A stretch of 64,000 nt of DNA from Clostridium aciditolerans (lineage in GTDB: Bacteria; Bacillota; Clostridia; Clostridiales; Clostridiaceae), in the NCBI RefSeq assembly GCF_016316925.1, contig NZ_JAEEGB010000037.1:62001-126000 (forward strand). The letters are read 5' to 3'. This document shows positions 1 to 8,585 of the stretch, piece after piece (the first letter of the stretch is position 1; every line of letters begins with the position of its first letter). The notes under the pieces are model-generated. The model saw nothing but the letters and a program-made list of their open reading frames with translations. It searched no databases and was not told the origin of the DNA. A program made the translations under genes and the position numbers.

Positions 1-751
1 TAATTGCATTACTATTTATTACAGTACCTTTACAATCACTGAGAGTATTTTTTATAACAAGTGTTACATTTGACTTCATGGCTATTTCTACAGCTCTAGG
101 ATGAATCACCTTCGCACCTTGATCTGCAAATTGAAATACTTCATTATAACTTATTTTTTCAATTAGTGATGCATCTGAAACTATTCTAGGATCTGCAGTC
201 ATGATTCCATCTACATCAGTATAAATATGAACTTCTTCTGCCTTTAGGGCAGCGCCAAGCAAGGAAGCAGTTACATCACTACCTCCTCTTCCAAGAGTGG
301 TTATAAATCCTTTCTCACTTATACCTTGAAAACCAGCCACAACAGGTATTTTTCCTTCTTTTATTATATTTAACAACTTTTCTGAGTCTACTTTTAAAAT
401 AGATGCATTATTATAATTATCATCTGTAATAATACCCGCTTGTCCTCCAGTTAATGGAACGGCTGACAAACTATTTTTAGATAATACGTCACTCATCACT
501 ACAGTGCTTATAATTTCACCACAACTCATAAGTAAATCCATTCCTAAAGTATTAACTCTTTTGTATTCATCACTTATTAAAGAAAGAAGGGTATCTGTTG
601 CATAGGGCTGTCCTTTTCTACCCATAGCAGATACTACTACCACTGGAGAAAAACCTTCTTCTTTTGCCTTTAATATCTTTTGAACTACTAACTCTCTTCT
701 GTCGTCAGTAGATACAGAGGTTCCTCCAAACTTTTGTACTAATATTTTCAT
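1..751 (-). CDS. dapG: Aspartate kinase, 3' part cut by window edge
   Basis: Phosphorylates aspartate as the first step of the lysine/diaminopimelate, threonine and methionine pathways (cytosolic). The 250 visible residues carry the kinase signatures: N-terminal KFGGTSVS, GRGGSDVTAS near residue 160 and YTDVDGIMTADPRIV near residue 185. The regulatory ACT domains expected at the C-terminus lie outside the window. The ATG follows a GGAGGG SD. It is last in the mlpA-ymxH-dapG order, which matches B. subtilis, where dapG is the diaminopimelate-sensitive isozyme linked to spore genes. The isozyme assignment rests on synteny only; the enzyme family is certain. Confidence 0.93.
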   Translation of the reverse strand, partial: MKILVQKFGGTSVSTDDRRELVVQKILKAKEEGFSPVVVVSAMGRKGQPYATDTLLSLISDEYKRVNTLGMDLLMSCGEIISTVVMSDVLSKNSLSAVPLTGGQAGIITDDNYNNASILKVDSEKLLNIIKEGKIPVVAGFQGISEKGFITTLGRGGSDVTASLLGAALKAEEVHIYTDVDGIMTADPRIVSDASLIEKISYNEVFQFADQGAKVIHPRAVEIAMKSNVTLVIKNTLSDCKGTVINSNAI

Positions 752-787
752 TTTTACCCTCCATCGCTTTTTCTAATAATAGTATAT

Positions 788-825
788 TAGCGAGATCTCT
801 AATATGTTAACGAGATCTCTTTAAC
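788..825. repeat. Tandem ~20-bp duplication across the ymxH stop codon
   Basis: The 12-base string CGAGATCTCT plus flanking TTA/TAA bases occurs twice, about 20 bases apart. The upstream copy in gene direction contains the last codons and stop of ymxH, and the second follows the stop. It looks like a recent slippage duplication and has no obvious function. Confidence 0.6.
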
Positions 826-1079
826 ATTTTTTCTTCTGCATCAATAATTATTGTTTTCGAACCTATTTTTTTTACATATTCCCATGGTACTTCTACAAAT
901 TCACTTTTAGAAAACAAACCAAACTTAGATTTATTGTCATTTAAAACTAATAATTTAAGATTGCCATCCTCATCAATTATTATATCATTATTGCCCAAAC
1001 AGTTAAATCTATCTCCATCATTTACATTTATAATCTCATATCTTTCCATTTCACTATAAAACTTTACACTTTCACTCAT
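807..1079 (-). CDS. ymxH: YlmC/YmxH family PRC-barrel sporulation protein
   Basis: This 90-residue protein belongs to the PRC-barrel-like YlmC/YmxH family, found in endospore formers; its biochemical role is not known. Evidence is the short all-beta pattern (repeated DGNLKLLVL, FVEVPWEYVKKIGSKTIII type strands) and its place between mlpA and dapG, as in B. subtilis. A good AAGGAGG lies eight bases before the ATG. The C-terminal end (MLKRSR) falls in a duplicated ~20-bp repeat, so the last residues may be variable. Family is likely, function inferred only. Confidence 0.8.
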   Translation of the reverse strand: MSESVKFYSEMERYEIINVNDGDRFNCLGNNDIIIDEDGNLKLLVLNDNKSKFGLFSKSEFVEVPWEYVKKIGSKTIIIDAEEKMLKRSR

Positions 1080-1104
1080 ATATATACCTCCTTAATATTT
1101 TAAT

Positions 1105-1155
1105 AGAGGGCAGTGAAGGATGAAAACTCACCTTCGCTGTCAACTGTCTCCTAAA
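1105..1155 (-). repeat. Minimal copy of the GACAG…CCTTC inverted-end repeat
   Basis: Read on the minus strand, a left arm GACAGCGAAGG, the loop TGAGTTTTCAT and a right arm CCTTCACTGCCCTC form a hairpin. The same arm sequences and the same TGAGTTTTC sequence occur at the ends of the larger element at 40473-40640. This therefore looks like an internally deleted member of that family. It lies in the leader of ymxH. Confidence 0.55.
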
Positions 1156-1252
1156 AAATAATACAACCTATTATTTTTATATTATGAATTATACTAAGGA
1201 GTTATTACATTTATTTAAACATACAGGAACAAATATAGAAACCAAAAGTATT

Positions 1253-2551
1253 TTATATAGAATTTATTTTTGAATTTTTAAAAGGTACTACATCTTTACT
1301 AATAACATTCTTTAAAACCTCTAGATCTATCTCTTCCCCTACAAAGGCTGCATTTGTTATACCCTTCATAAAAGTCTTTTGCATAACTTCATTTAATTTT
1401 TCTTTATTGATATTGTCTATTTTTTCTATTATATCTGTAGGTTTATTTATTCTGTTCAAAAATAGTACTGATTTTCCATTATTGAACATTCTACTACTAG
1501 TACTTTCTAATCCTAGAATATAACTGCCTTTTAACTGTTCTTTTGCTTTAAGAAGCTTTTCATCACTTATACCATTCTTAATGAATTTATCCATTTCATC
1601 CTTTATCATGTGCAATGCATCTGCCGCGTACTGCGGATTTAAACTAGTATATATGCTTACAACACCGGTATTTCTAAAAGATGAGATATATGAATAAATA
1701 GAATAACATAACCCCTTTTCTTCTCTTATTTTTTGGAATAATATAGAAGATGCTCCTCCTCCAAATACATTGCTCAAAAGAAGTAATGAATATAATTCAT
1801 CTTTACCAGATTCAATACCTGGTATCCCTAAGCTTAGATGAAGCTGTTCTATAGTTTTTTTTCTATATAAGTGACTTGTTAAAATATTTGGTTCCGAATA
1901 ATTAGTTACTTCTTTGTTACTGCTGTTCCAGTTTCCAAAATATTTGTCTACAAGTTTTTCTACAGCTTTTGCATCAAATTTTCCAGAAATAGATATAACT
2001 GAATTTTCAGGTATATAATAAGAAGAAATATAATTAACTATTTGTTCTCTATCAAAAGATTTTACTGTTTCTACTGTACCTAGTATAGGAAGTGATAAAG
2101 GATCATTCCCCCAAATTGCCGAACTATGAAGATCCATTAACACATCTTCTGGAGAATCTTCACTCATTTTTATCTCTTCAATTACTACACCTTTTTCTTT
2201 TTCAATATCTTCCGGTAAAAATTTACTGTTAAAGAGCATATCTGATATTACATCTAAAGCAAGTTCTAGATGTGAATCTAATGCCTTAATATAAAAACAA
2301 GTAGCTTCTTTTCCTGTAAAAGCATTGATTTGACCTCCAACATCCTCTATACACTCTGCAATTTGCAATGCTGTTCTATTTTTTGTCCCTTTGAAAAACA
2401 TATGTTCAATAAAATGAGATATTCCATTATTATTTTTATCTTCATTTCTTGACCCATTTTCTACCCATAAACCTACACTTACTGAATTAACATAATCAAT
2501 ATTTTCTAAGACTATTCTCAATCCGTTATCTAATTTAAATAAATTATACAT
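1253..2551 (-). CDS. mlpA: M16 family zinc peptidase (MlpA/YmxG type)
   Basis: A 432-residue processing-protease-like M16 metallopeptidase. The inverted zinc motif HFIEHMFFKGT (HxxEH) is near residue 50, and the distal zinc glutamate is probably within VIEEIKMSEDSPED about 75 residues later. The C-terminal inactive M16 domain carries the expected GGGASSILFQKIREEKGLCYS segment. The start is the ATG of MYNLFKLDNGLRIV because GAGGTG lies six bases upstream; an extended upstream reading has no SD. Gene order pnp-mlpA-ymxH matches B. subtilis. Natural substrates are unknown. It has its own extended -10 promoter and lies after the pnp terminator. Confidence 0.93.
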   Translation of the reverse strand: MYNLFKLDNGLRIVLENIDYVNSVSVGLWVENGSRNEDKNNNGISHFIEHMFFKGTKNRTALQIAECIEDVGGQINAFTGKEATCFYIKALDSHLELALDVISDMLFNSKFLPEDIEKEKGVVIEEIKMSEDSPEDVLMDLHSSAIWGNDPLSLPILGTVETVKSFDREQIVNYISSYYIPENSVISISGKFDAKAVEKLVDKYFGNWNSSNKEVTNYSEPNILTSHLYRKKTIEQLHLSLGIPGIESGKDELYSLLLLSNVFGGGASSILFQKIREEKGLCYSIYSYISSFRNTGVVSIYTSLNPQYAADALHMIKDEMDKFIKNGISDEKLLKAKEQLKGSYILGLESTSSRMFNNGKSVLFLNRINKPTDIIEKIDNINKEKLNEVMQKTFMKGITNAAFVGEEIDLEVLKNVISKDVVPFKNSKINSI

Positions 2552-2608
2552 CAGTGCCACCTCAAAAATTAATATTTGACTTCTGGAAATATAAGCAAAT
2601 TCACCAAT

Positions 2609-2617
2609 ATTATACCA
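2609..2617 (-). promoter_or_regulatory. Extended -10 promoter candidate for mlpA
   Basis: Minus-strand TGGTATAAT is a perfect extended -10 (TGnTATAAT). No good -35 is seen 17 bases upstream. It lies about 60 bases before the mlpA start and just after the pnp terminator. Confidence 0.55.
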
Positions 2618-2650
2618 CATGGCAGATAATTTTATGATAAAATAGTAGAT

Positions 2651-2678
2651 AAAAATAAAAAGGCACAATAATGCCCTT
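2651..2678 (-). terminator. Intrinsic terminator after pnp
   Basis: Minus-strand stem AAGGGCA/TGCCTTT with a six-base loop, followed by TTATTTTTAT, begins about ten bases past the pnp stop. Confidence 0.8.
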
Positions 2679-2684
2679 CTATTT

Positions 2685-4826
2685 TTATTCTTCTTCTGAA
2701 ACTTTCTCTTCTGAAGCTTTCTCTTCTGAATTTTTTTCTTCTGAGTCTTTTATAGCGTCTTTTCTTGAAAGATTAATTCTACCCTGATTGTCAATTTCAG
2801 TTACCTTAACTAGTATCTCATCTCCTAGAGAAACTATATCTTCCACTTTATTTACCCTTGCAAAATCAAGTTTTGATATATGAACTAAGCCTTCTTTTCC
2901 TGGAAGTATTTCAACAAATGCTCCAAAGTTAGCTATCTTAGTTACTTTACCAAGATATATTTCTCCAGCTTTAACTTCTCTAGTCAAATCATCTATTATT
3001 TTGAGAGCTCTCTTAGCACATACGCTATCATCGGACATTACAAATATTTTTCCATCTTCTTTTATATCGATTTTAACGCCAGTTTCAGCAATTATCTTAT
3101 TTATAACTTTACCGCCAGCTCCTATTACATCTCTTATCTTATCTGGATCAATAGTCATAGTATATGTTTTTGGAGCATACTTAGATAATTCTTCTCTTGG
3201 CTCTGAAATACACTCGTTCATCTTTCCTAATATGTGTAATCTAGCAACTCTTGCCTTATCTAAAGATTCTCTTATACATTTATTTGATAGACCATGAATT
3301 TTTGTATCAAATTGAATAGCAGTAATTCCAACTTCTGTTCCAGCCACTTTGAAATCCATATCTCCAAAGAAGTCTTCTATACCTTGTATATCAGTTATAA
3401 CTTCTTCTTTAGATAAGTCTTCACTAGTTATAAGTCCCATAGCTATTCCTGCTGCAGGTCTTTTTATTGGAACACCAGCATCAAGAAGCGCTAATGTACT
3501 TCCACATACGCTTGCTTGAGATGTTGATCCATTTGAACTTAACACTTCTGATACAAGTCTTATTGTGTATGGGAATTCATCTTCATTTGGAATAAGTGGT
3601 TCTAAAGCCTTTTCAGCTAATGCACCATGACCTATTTCTCTTCTTCCAGGTCCTCTTAGAGGTCTAACTTCTCCAACACTATATGATGGGAAGTTATAGT
3701 GATGCATATATCTTTTAAATTCTTCTGAGCCAAGTCCATCAAGAATTTGAACATCTCCTAGTGCACCTAATGTTGCTACAGTCATTACTTGAGTCATTCC
3801 TCTTGTAAATAGTCCTGTACCATGAGTTCTTGGAAGCAATGCAACATCACAGCTTATAGGTCTTACTTCATTAAAATCTCTTCCATCAGGTCTTCTATGC
3901 TCATTTAACAACATATTTCTTACTATTTCTTTTTGCATTCCATAAATTGTATCTGCTATGTCTGAACCATTATCAGGATATTTTTCGCTAAATTGCTCAT
4001 TAATTTTTACTTTTACAGCATCTATAGCTGCATTTCTTTCGTCTTTATCCATTATGTACATAGCTTCTTTTACCATATCAAAAGCAAAAGCTCTAACATC
4101 TTGTTCTATTGCTTCATCAACTTTATATAATTCAGGAATAACCTTTGTTTTTCCCATTTTAGCCATTACTTCTTCTTGGAATGCAACTATTTTTTTACAT
4201 TCTTCAAATCCAAACATAATAGCATTATACATATCATCTTCTGGTATTTCCTGGCCTCCAGCTTCAACCATCATTACTCTTTCTTTAGTAGCACATACAG
4301 TTAGATTTAGAGTGCTTTTTTCTCTTTGAGATAAAGTAGGATTTATAATAAATTCACCATCTACTAAACCTACTGATACCGTTGCTACAGGAGTAGTGAA
4401 TGGAATACTTGAAATACATAGGGCTATTGATGCACCGTTGACAGCTAATATCTCTGGCAAATTATCTTGTTCTACAGAAACAACAGTACATACTACCTGA
4501 ACGTCATTTCTATATCCCTTAGGAAACAACGGTCTTAAAGGTCTATCTATAGCTCTACCGTGTAATATTGCTTTTTCAGAAGGTTTACCTTCTCTCTTTA
4601 TAAAACCTCCTGGAATTTTACCTACAGCATATAGTCTCTCTTCATATTCTATACTTAAAGGGAAAAAGTCTATTCCTTCCCTTGGTTTATCTGAAGCATT
4701 GGCATTAATTAATACTACTGTATCTCCATAACTTACAAGTACAGCAGCATTTGACAGCATACCTACTTTACCGTATTCAACTTTTAACGTTCTTCCAGCA
4801 ATAGTAGTTTCCATTATTTGACTCAT
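2685..4826 (-). CDS. pnp: Polyribonucleotide nucleotidyltransferase (PNPase)
   Basis: This 3'-5' phosphorolytic exoribonuclease degrades mRNA and sRNA as a trimer. The 713 residues contain two RNase PH domains (first with [20 protein letters not shown]; second, catalytic, with [18 protein letters not shown]), an all-alpha linker, a KH domain ([15 protein letters not shown]) and an S1 domain ([20 protein letters not shown]). The C-terminus ends in an acidic tail of four imperfect SEEK/SEEE repeats. It lies downstream of rpsO as in most bacteria, with a GGGAGG SD. Family certain. Confidence 0.98.
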   Translation of the reverse strand: MSQIMETTIAGRTLKVEYGKVGMLSNAAVLVSYGDTVVLINANASDKPREGIDFFPLSIEYEERLYAVGKIPGGFIKREGKPSEKAILHGRAIDRPLRPLFPKGYRNDVQVVCTVVSVEQDNLPEILAVNGASIALCISSIPFTTPVATVSVGLVDGEFIINPTLSQREKSTLNLTVCATKERVMMVEAGGQEIPEDDMYNAIMFGFEECKKIVAFQEEVMAKMGKTKVIPELYKVDEAIEQDVRAFAFDMVKEAMYIMDKDERNAAIDAVKVKINEQFSEKYPDNGSDIADTIYGMQKEIVRNMLLNEHRRPDGRDFNEVRPISCDVALLPRTHGTGLFTRGMTQVMTVATLGALGDVQILDGLGSEEFKRYMHHYNFPSYSVGEVRPLRGPGRREIGHGALAEKALEPLIPNEDEFPYTIRLVSEVLSSNGSTSQASVCGSTLALLDAGVPIKRPAAGIAMGLITSEDLSKEEVITDIQGIEDFFGDMDFKVAGTEVGITAIQFDTKIHGLSNKCIRESLDKARVARLHILGKMNECISEPREELSKYAPKTYTMTIDPDKIRDVIGAGGKVINKIIAETGVKIDIKEDGKIFVMSDDSVCAKRALKIIDDLTREVKAGEIYLGKVTKIANFGAFVEILPGKEGLVHISKLDFARVNKVEDIVSLGDEILVKVTEIDNQGRINLSRKDAIKDSEEKNSEEKASEEKVSEEE

Positions 4827-4961
4827 AAATTAACCTCCCTTCACAGGTTTCAATATTATTATTATCATTATTTATCAACATTATTATACAACTTTAGTTA
4901 CTAATTTTTAATATAAACATTATTATGATAAACCAATTTTACATTTTAATTCCATGCAAAA

Positions 4962-4995
4962 TTTTTAAAATAATAGAGCGGGTATTAGCCGCTCT
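4962..4995 (-). terminator. Intrinsic terminator between rpsO and pnp
   Basis: Minus-strand stem AGAGCGG/CCGCTCT with a seven-base loop, followed by ATTATTTT, lies right after the rpsO stop. The U-tract is interrupted, so some read-through into pnp is likely. Confidence 0.78.
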
Positions 4996-4999
4996 AAAA

Positions 5000-5263
5000 T
5001 TACTTTCTTAATTTTAACTCTGCTATGATAGCACGGTATCTTTCAATATCTTGCTTCATTAAGTAATTAAGAAGACCTCTTCTTTTACCAACCATCATTA
5101 AAAGACCTCTTCTTGAGTGGTGGTCTTTCTTGTGTGTCTTTAAGTGATCATTTAGGTGATTTATTCTCTCAGTAAGTAGTGCTATTTGCACTTCTGGAGA
5201 ACCAGTATCTCCTTCATGTCTTGCATGCTTTTGCATTATTTCTTCTTTAACTGCCTTATTCAT
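5000..5263 (-). CDS. rpsO: 30S ribosomal protein S15
   Basis: An 87-residue primary 16S rRNA-binding protein of the 30S platform. Conserved segments [35 protein letters not shown] and [11 protein letters not shown] are all present. The start is the ATG of MNKAVKEEI, nine bases after GGAGG; the upstream in-frame extension lies in the leader and is not coding. It has its own promoter and a hairpin leader, consistent with S15 autoregulation known in other bacteria. Confidence 0.98.
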   Translation of the reverse strand: MNKAVKEEIMQKHARHEGDTGSPEVQIALLTERINHLNDHLKTHKKDHHSRRGLLMMVGKRRGLLNYLMKQDIERYRAIIAELKLRK

Positions 5264-5289
5264 GTGTATGCACCTCCAAAAATTAAAAT

Positions 5290-5340
5290 CCCCTATATTC
5301 CAAGAAAGCCGTCGGCAAGTCGAATTTCTTAGAATAAGGT
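5290..5340 (-). promoter_or_regulatory. Structured 5' leader of rpsO (S15 leader-like)
   Basis: In the mRNA an 11-bp stem (5325-5335 with 5297-5307, one G-U pair) closes a 17-base loop rich in GC. It lies between the promoter and the SD. S15 is known to repress its own translation by binding such leaders. The match to a named family is inferred from position and shape only. Confidence 0.6.
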
Positions 5341-5351
5341 TCACGAATGTT

Positions 5352-5380
5352 ATTATAACAAATAAAAATAATGTTGTAAA
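5352..5380 (-). promoter_or_regulatory. rpsO promoter
   Basis: Minus strand TTTACA, 17-base spacer, TATAAT. The -35 ends directly at the ribF stop codon, so rpsO is transcribed independently of the upstream operon. Confidence 0.85.
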
Positions 5381-6319
5381 TTAATTTTTAAAATTAATTT
5401 CTAATTTTTGCTTTCTCGCAAAAGCCTTGTCTTTTTTTAATTGATCGATTAATTCCTGTAGAGAATTAAACTTTTTTTCATCTCTTATTCTATCAATATA
5501 GTATATTTTTATATTCTTATCATATATGTCCTCATTGAAGTCTAATATATGAGTTTCAATGCCCAATTTATTGTCATTTACTGTTGGGTTATAACCTATA
5601 TTTGTAATTCCTCTAAATAAGTTTTTATTATACTCAACTATAGTATAATAGACACCCCCTCTAGGAATTACAAATCTTTTGTCATAATCTAAGTTACTAG
5701 TTGGAAAGCCTAGCTTTCTTCCTAATTGTTTTCCTTTTATAACAGCACCTTGCATCATAAAAGGTCTTGTGAGCATTTTATTAACCTTCTTTATATCTCC
5801 TTCGTCACATATAATGCTTCTTATAATTGAACTACTTACTATTTGGCTTTTAAATTTAACAGGTTCAACTATATTCAATGAAAATCCAAGGGCTTTGCTC
5901 ATTTTCTTTAATAATTCTACATCCCCAAGATTTTTATATCCAAATCTATAATTAAAGCCAACAATTAAACCTTTAAGTCTATAGTGGCTTACTAAGTTTA
6001 TAATAAAATCCTCTGGATTTAACTTCATAAAGTCTCTGTTAAACCCTACCATATTTATTATGTCCAAACCTGCGCTTTCTAATACTTTTAATTTAGTATT
6101 ATTATCCATAATAAGCTTTGGTGCTAATTCTGCATTAATAGTTGCTAATGGATGATCCTTAAAAGTAAAAACCATACTTTTAGCATTATTTTTTTTCGCT
6201 AACTTAATGGTTTTATTAATCAAACTCATATGTCCTATATGAAGTCCATCAAAGCTTCCTAGTGCAATATAAGTATCCTGTTGTAAATACTCTTTAAAAT
6301 TATCTTCCATTACAATCAT
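5381..6319 (-). CDS. ribF: Bifunctional riboflavin kinase / FAD synthetase
   Basis: Makes FMN from riboflavin and then FAD. The 312-residue protein has an N-terminal nucleotidyltransferase domain (GSFDGLHIGH, residues 21-30, with the HxGH motif) and a C-terminal riboflavin kinase domain from about residue 185 (GRKLGFPTSNLD, RGGVYYT, GIETHILDF). AGAGG lies nine bases before the ATG, and the SD region overlaps the truB stop. Gene order truB-ribF-rpsO matches B. subtilis. No riboswitch is seen here. Confidence 0.96.
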   Translation of the reverse strand: MIVMEDNFKEYLQQDTYIALGSFDGLHIGHMSLINKTIKLAKKNNAKSMVFTFKDHPLATINAELAPKLIMDNNTKLKVLESAGLDIINMVGFNRDFMKLNPEDFIINLVSHYRLKGLIVGFNYRFGYKNLGDVELLKKMSKALGFSLNIVEPVKFKSQIVSSSIIRSIICDEGDIKKVNKMLTRPFMMQGAVIKGKQLGRKLGFPTSNLDYDKRFVIPRGGVYYTIVEYNKNLFRGITNIGYNPTVNDNKLGIETHILDFNEDIYDKNIKIYYIDRIRDEKKFNSLQELIDQLKKDKAFARKQKLEINFKN

Positions 6320-6325
6320 ACTGTA

Positions 6326-7201
6326 TTACCTCTGAACAAGTAGTTTAACAATTTTAAATCCTACACTATTTTTTATGCCTATTCCAATAAACTCATTATT
6401 TTTTAAATATACTCTATATAGCCTATCATTTTCAATATTATTTAACAGAGATTTGTCTTTTATAGTTACTCCATTGAATACAAGTTTTTCGTATTTTTCA
6501 TCTAAATGTATCTCTGGATATTCACTAAGGGCTTTGTCCATTGGAATTAAATACTCCAATATATTATCACTATTTAAATGTTCCAGTTCTACGGAGTCTA
6601 AGATATTAAAGGTTCCTGTTTGGACTCTTTCAAGATTCCACATTGCTCCACCACATCTTAGCTTTTCACCAATATCATAGCAAAGACTTCTAATATAGGT
6701 GCCTTTAGAGCACTTTACATTAAATATTACAGTAGGAACTTTTATATCCAGTATATCAATATTATATATATTGATTCTCCTTGCTTTTCTTTCAACTTCA
6801 ATACCCTGTCTTGCAAGGGAATATAATCTCTGTCCATTTACCTTTAAAGCAGAATACATAGGAGGAACCTGGTCTATTTCTCCTATGAAACTTTTTATTG
6901 CTTCTTCAACTTCTTCTTTGGATAAAGTAACATCTTCGTTTTTTAAAACTTTACCTTCTCTATCATAAGTATCTGTTACAACACCAAGTCTTAACTCTAC
7001 TTTATATATTTTATAATCATTCATTATGTAGTCAACAAGCTTTGTAGCACGACCTATGCATATTGGTAGTACCCCTGAAGCCTCAGGATCTAATGTTCCT
7101 GTATGACCAACCTTCTTAGTTTTGGCTATTGACTTTACCTTTCTTACTACATCAAAGGAAGTCATTCCTGTAGGTTTATTTATATTTAATATTCCATCCA
7201 T
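6326..7201 (-). CDS. truB: tRNA pseudouridine(55) synthase
   Basis: Isomerises U55 in the T-loop of tRNAs. The 291-residue protein starts with [19 protein letters not shown], and the catalytic aspartate lies in [15 protein letters not shown] (Asp38). [17 protein letters not shown] and the C-terminal PUA-like region are present. The ATG directly follows the nrnA stop codon, so the two are translationally coupled. Its neighbours (rbfA, nrnA, infB) belong to the conserved nusA-infB operon. Confidence 0.97.
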   Translation of the reverse strand: MDGILNINKPTGMTSFDVVRKVKSIAKTKKVGHTGTLDPEASGVLPICIGRATKLVDYIMNDYKIYKVELRLGVVTDTYDREGKVLKNEDVTLSKEEVEEAIKSFIGEIDQVPPMYSALKVNGQRLYSLARQGIEVERKARRINIYNIDILDIKVPTVIFNVKCSKGTYIRSLCYDIGEKLRCGGAMWNLERVQTGTFNILDSVELEHLNSDNILEYLIPMDKALSEYPEIHLDEKYEKLVFNGVTIKDKSLLNNIENDRLYRVYLKNNEFIGIGIKNSVGFKIVKLLVQR

Positions 7202-8164
7202 TTATATCAACTCTTTTTCTAGTTCCTTAATTATTATTGCCTTAGCTTCTTCTACTGTTTTATTTTCCATTGAAAGACCTGAAGCCTTTATATGGCCGCC
7301 TCCACCAAACTTTTCTGCAATTTTTCGTACATCAACAACATCCTTCGATCTTAAGCTCATCTTTACACCTTCATTTGTTTCTTTTATCAACACAGCAACT
7401 TCAACAGAGTCTACCTGCATACCAAAGGTTATAATATCAGAGGTATCTGTGTTAGTATCAATCCCTAGTTCTAACAGCATATCCTTAGTTAATGACATAA
7501 CACATATTTTACTTCCTATAAGCTCCATTTTATCAATAGCTTTTCCATATAGTTTTATTCTTTCAAATTTTTTATTGTCAAAAATAATTCTATGAATTTC
7601 GCTAAAATCGATTCCAGTGTTAATAAGATCACCTGCTATTGTATGGGTTACAGATGTAGTCCCGGAGTACTTAAATGACCCTGTATCCGTAATTAATGAC
7701 GTATAAAGACACTTAGCCATATCTTGGTCTATTTCTATTCCCATAATACGAAGCATTTGATATATTATTTCGGACATAGCTGATGCATTAGTATCTACAT
7801 AGTTTAAATCACCATAAAGTTCATTTGACATATGGTGATCTATGTTTATTAAAGTATAGTTTCTATCTTCAAAATTTATATGCGCATTAATTCTTTTTAC
7901 ATCGCCGCAATCTAAGACTATTACACATTCAGTGCCAGGAACTACATCATACCTTTTTCCATCAACAGCCTCTGAACAAGGTAAAAAACTAAAATCTTTA
8001 GGTATATGTTCCTTAGAAAGTATATATACCTCTTTGCCTATTTTACGCAGTCCCTGCATCAAAGCTAATGACGTCCCTAAAGAATCACCATCAGGAGAAA
8101 TGTGGAAAGTAATAGCTATTCTATTACTTTCCTTTATCTTTTCCAAGATTTTATTCATTATCAT
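7202..8164 (-). CDS. nrnA: DHH/DHHA1 phosphoesterase, NrnA-type oligoribonuclease
   Basis: Degrades nano-RNA and/or the mononucleotide precursor pAp in the family, using Mn2+. The 320 residues show the DHH catalytic motifs SPDGDSLG (residues 24-30) and NIDHH (108-111), and the C-terminal DHHA1 substrate site GGGGHIKASG near residue 290. The first ATG is used (GGAG ten bases upstream). It overlaps the rbfA 3' end by 14 bases. Which of the NrnA activities it has cannot be told from sequence. Confidence 0.92.
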   Translation of the reverse strand: MIMNKILEKIKESNRIAITFHISPDGDSLGTSLALMQGLRKIGKEVYILSKEHIPKDFSFLPCSEAVDGKRYDVVPGTECVIVLDCGDVKRINAHINFEDRNYTLINIDHHMSNELYGDLNYVDTNASAMSEIIYQMLRIMGIEIDQDMAKCLYTSLITDTGSFKYSGTTSVTHTIAGDLINTGIDFSEIHRIIFDNKKFERIKLYGKAIDKMELIGSKICVMSLTKDMLLELGIDTNTDTSDIITFGMQVDSVEVAVLIKETNEGVKMSLRSKDVVDVRKIAEKFGGGGHIKASGLSMENKTVEEAKAIIIKELEKELI

Positions 8165-8516
8165 GATGCTCTTTCTCCTTTATTTTCTCTAATAAAGCAT
8201 CAATATGCATACCTTGTTCTATAGTGTTATCTAATTCAATAATTATTTCTGGTGTATATCTTAAGTTTATTCTATGACCTATTTCTCTTCTAATAAAACC
8301 TGAGGAACTTTTCAATGCTTCTAAAGTGCTTTTTTTAGAATCATCATTACCAAATAAACTAACATAAACCTTAGCATATCTTAAGTCTTTTGTTACATCA
8401 ACCTTTGTTACACTTATCATTGCAGTAAGTCTTGGATCTTTTATGTCATTTTGAATTATACTACTTATTTCTTTTCTCATTTCCTCATTTATTCTATTGC
8501 CTCTATATTTAGCCAT
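8151..8516 (-). CDS. rbfA: 30S ribosome-binding factor A
   Basis: Binds immature 30S subunits and helps 16S 5'-end maturation and cold adaptation. The 121-residue KH-like protein has RINEEMRKEISSIIQNDIKDPRL near the N-terminus and LRYAKVYVSLFG in the middle. The start is ATG of MAKYRGNRI with GAGGTG six bases upstream. It lies between infB and nrnA, as in many Firmicutes. Confidence 0.95.
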   Translation of the reverse strand: MAKYRGNRINEEMRKEISSIIQNDIKDPRLTAMISVTKVDVTKDLRYAKVYVSLFGNDDSKKSTLEALKSSSGFIRREIGHRINLRYTPEIIIELDNTIEQGMHIDALLEKIKEKEHHDNE

Positions 8517-8585
8517 ACAATTCACCTCATTTTTGTGCAGCTACTAACAGTCAAGTTATAGCTTAATTCTCAATTCCAAGTAAAA

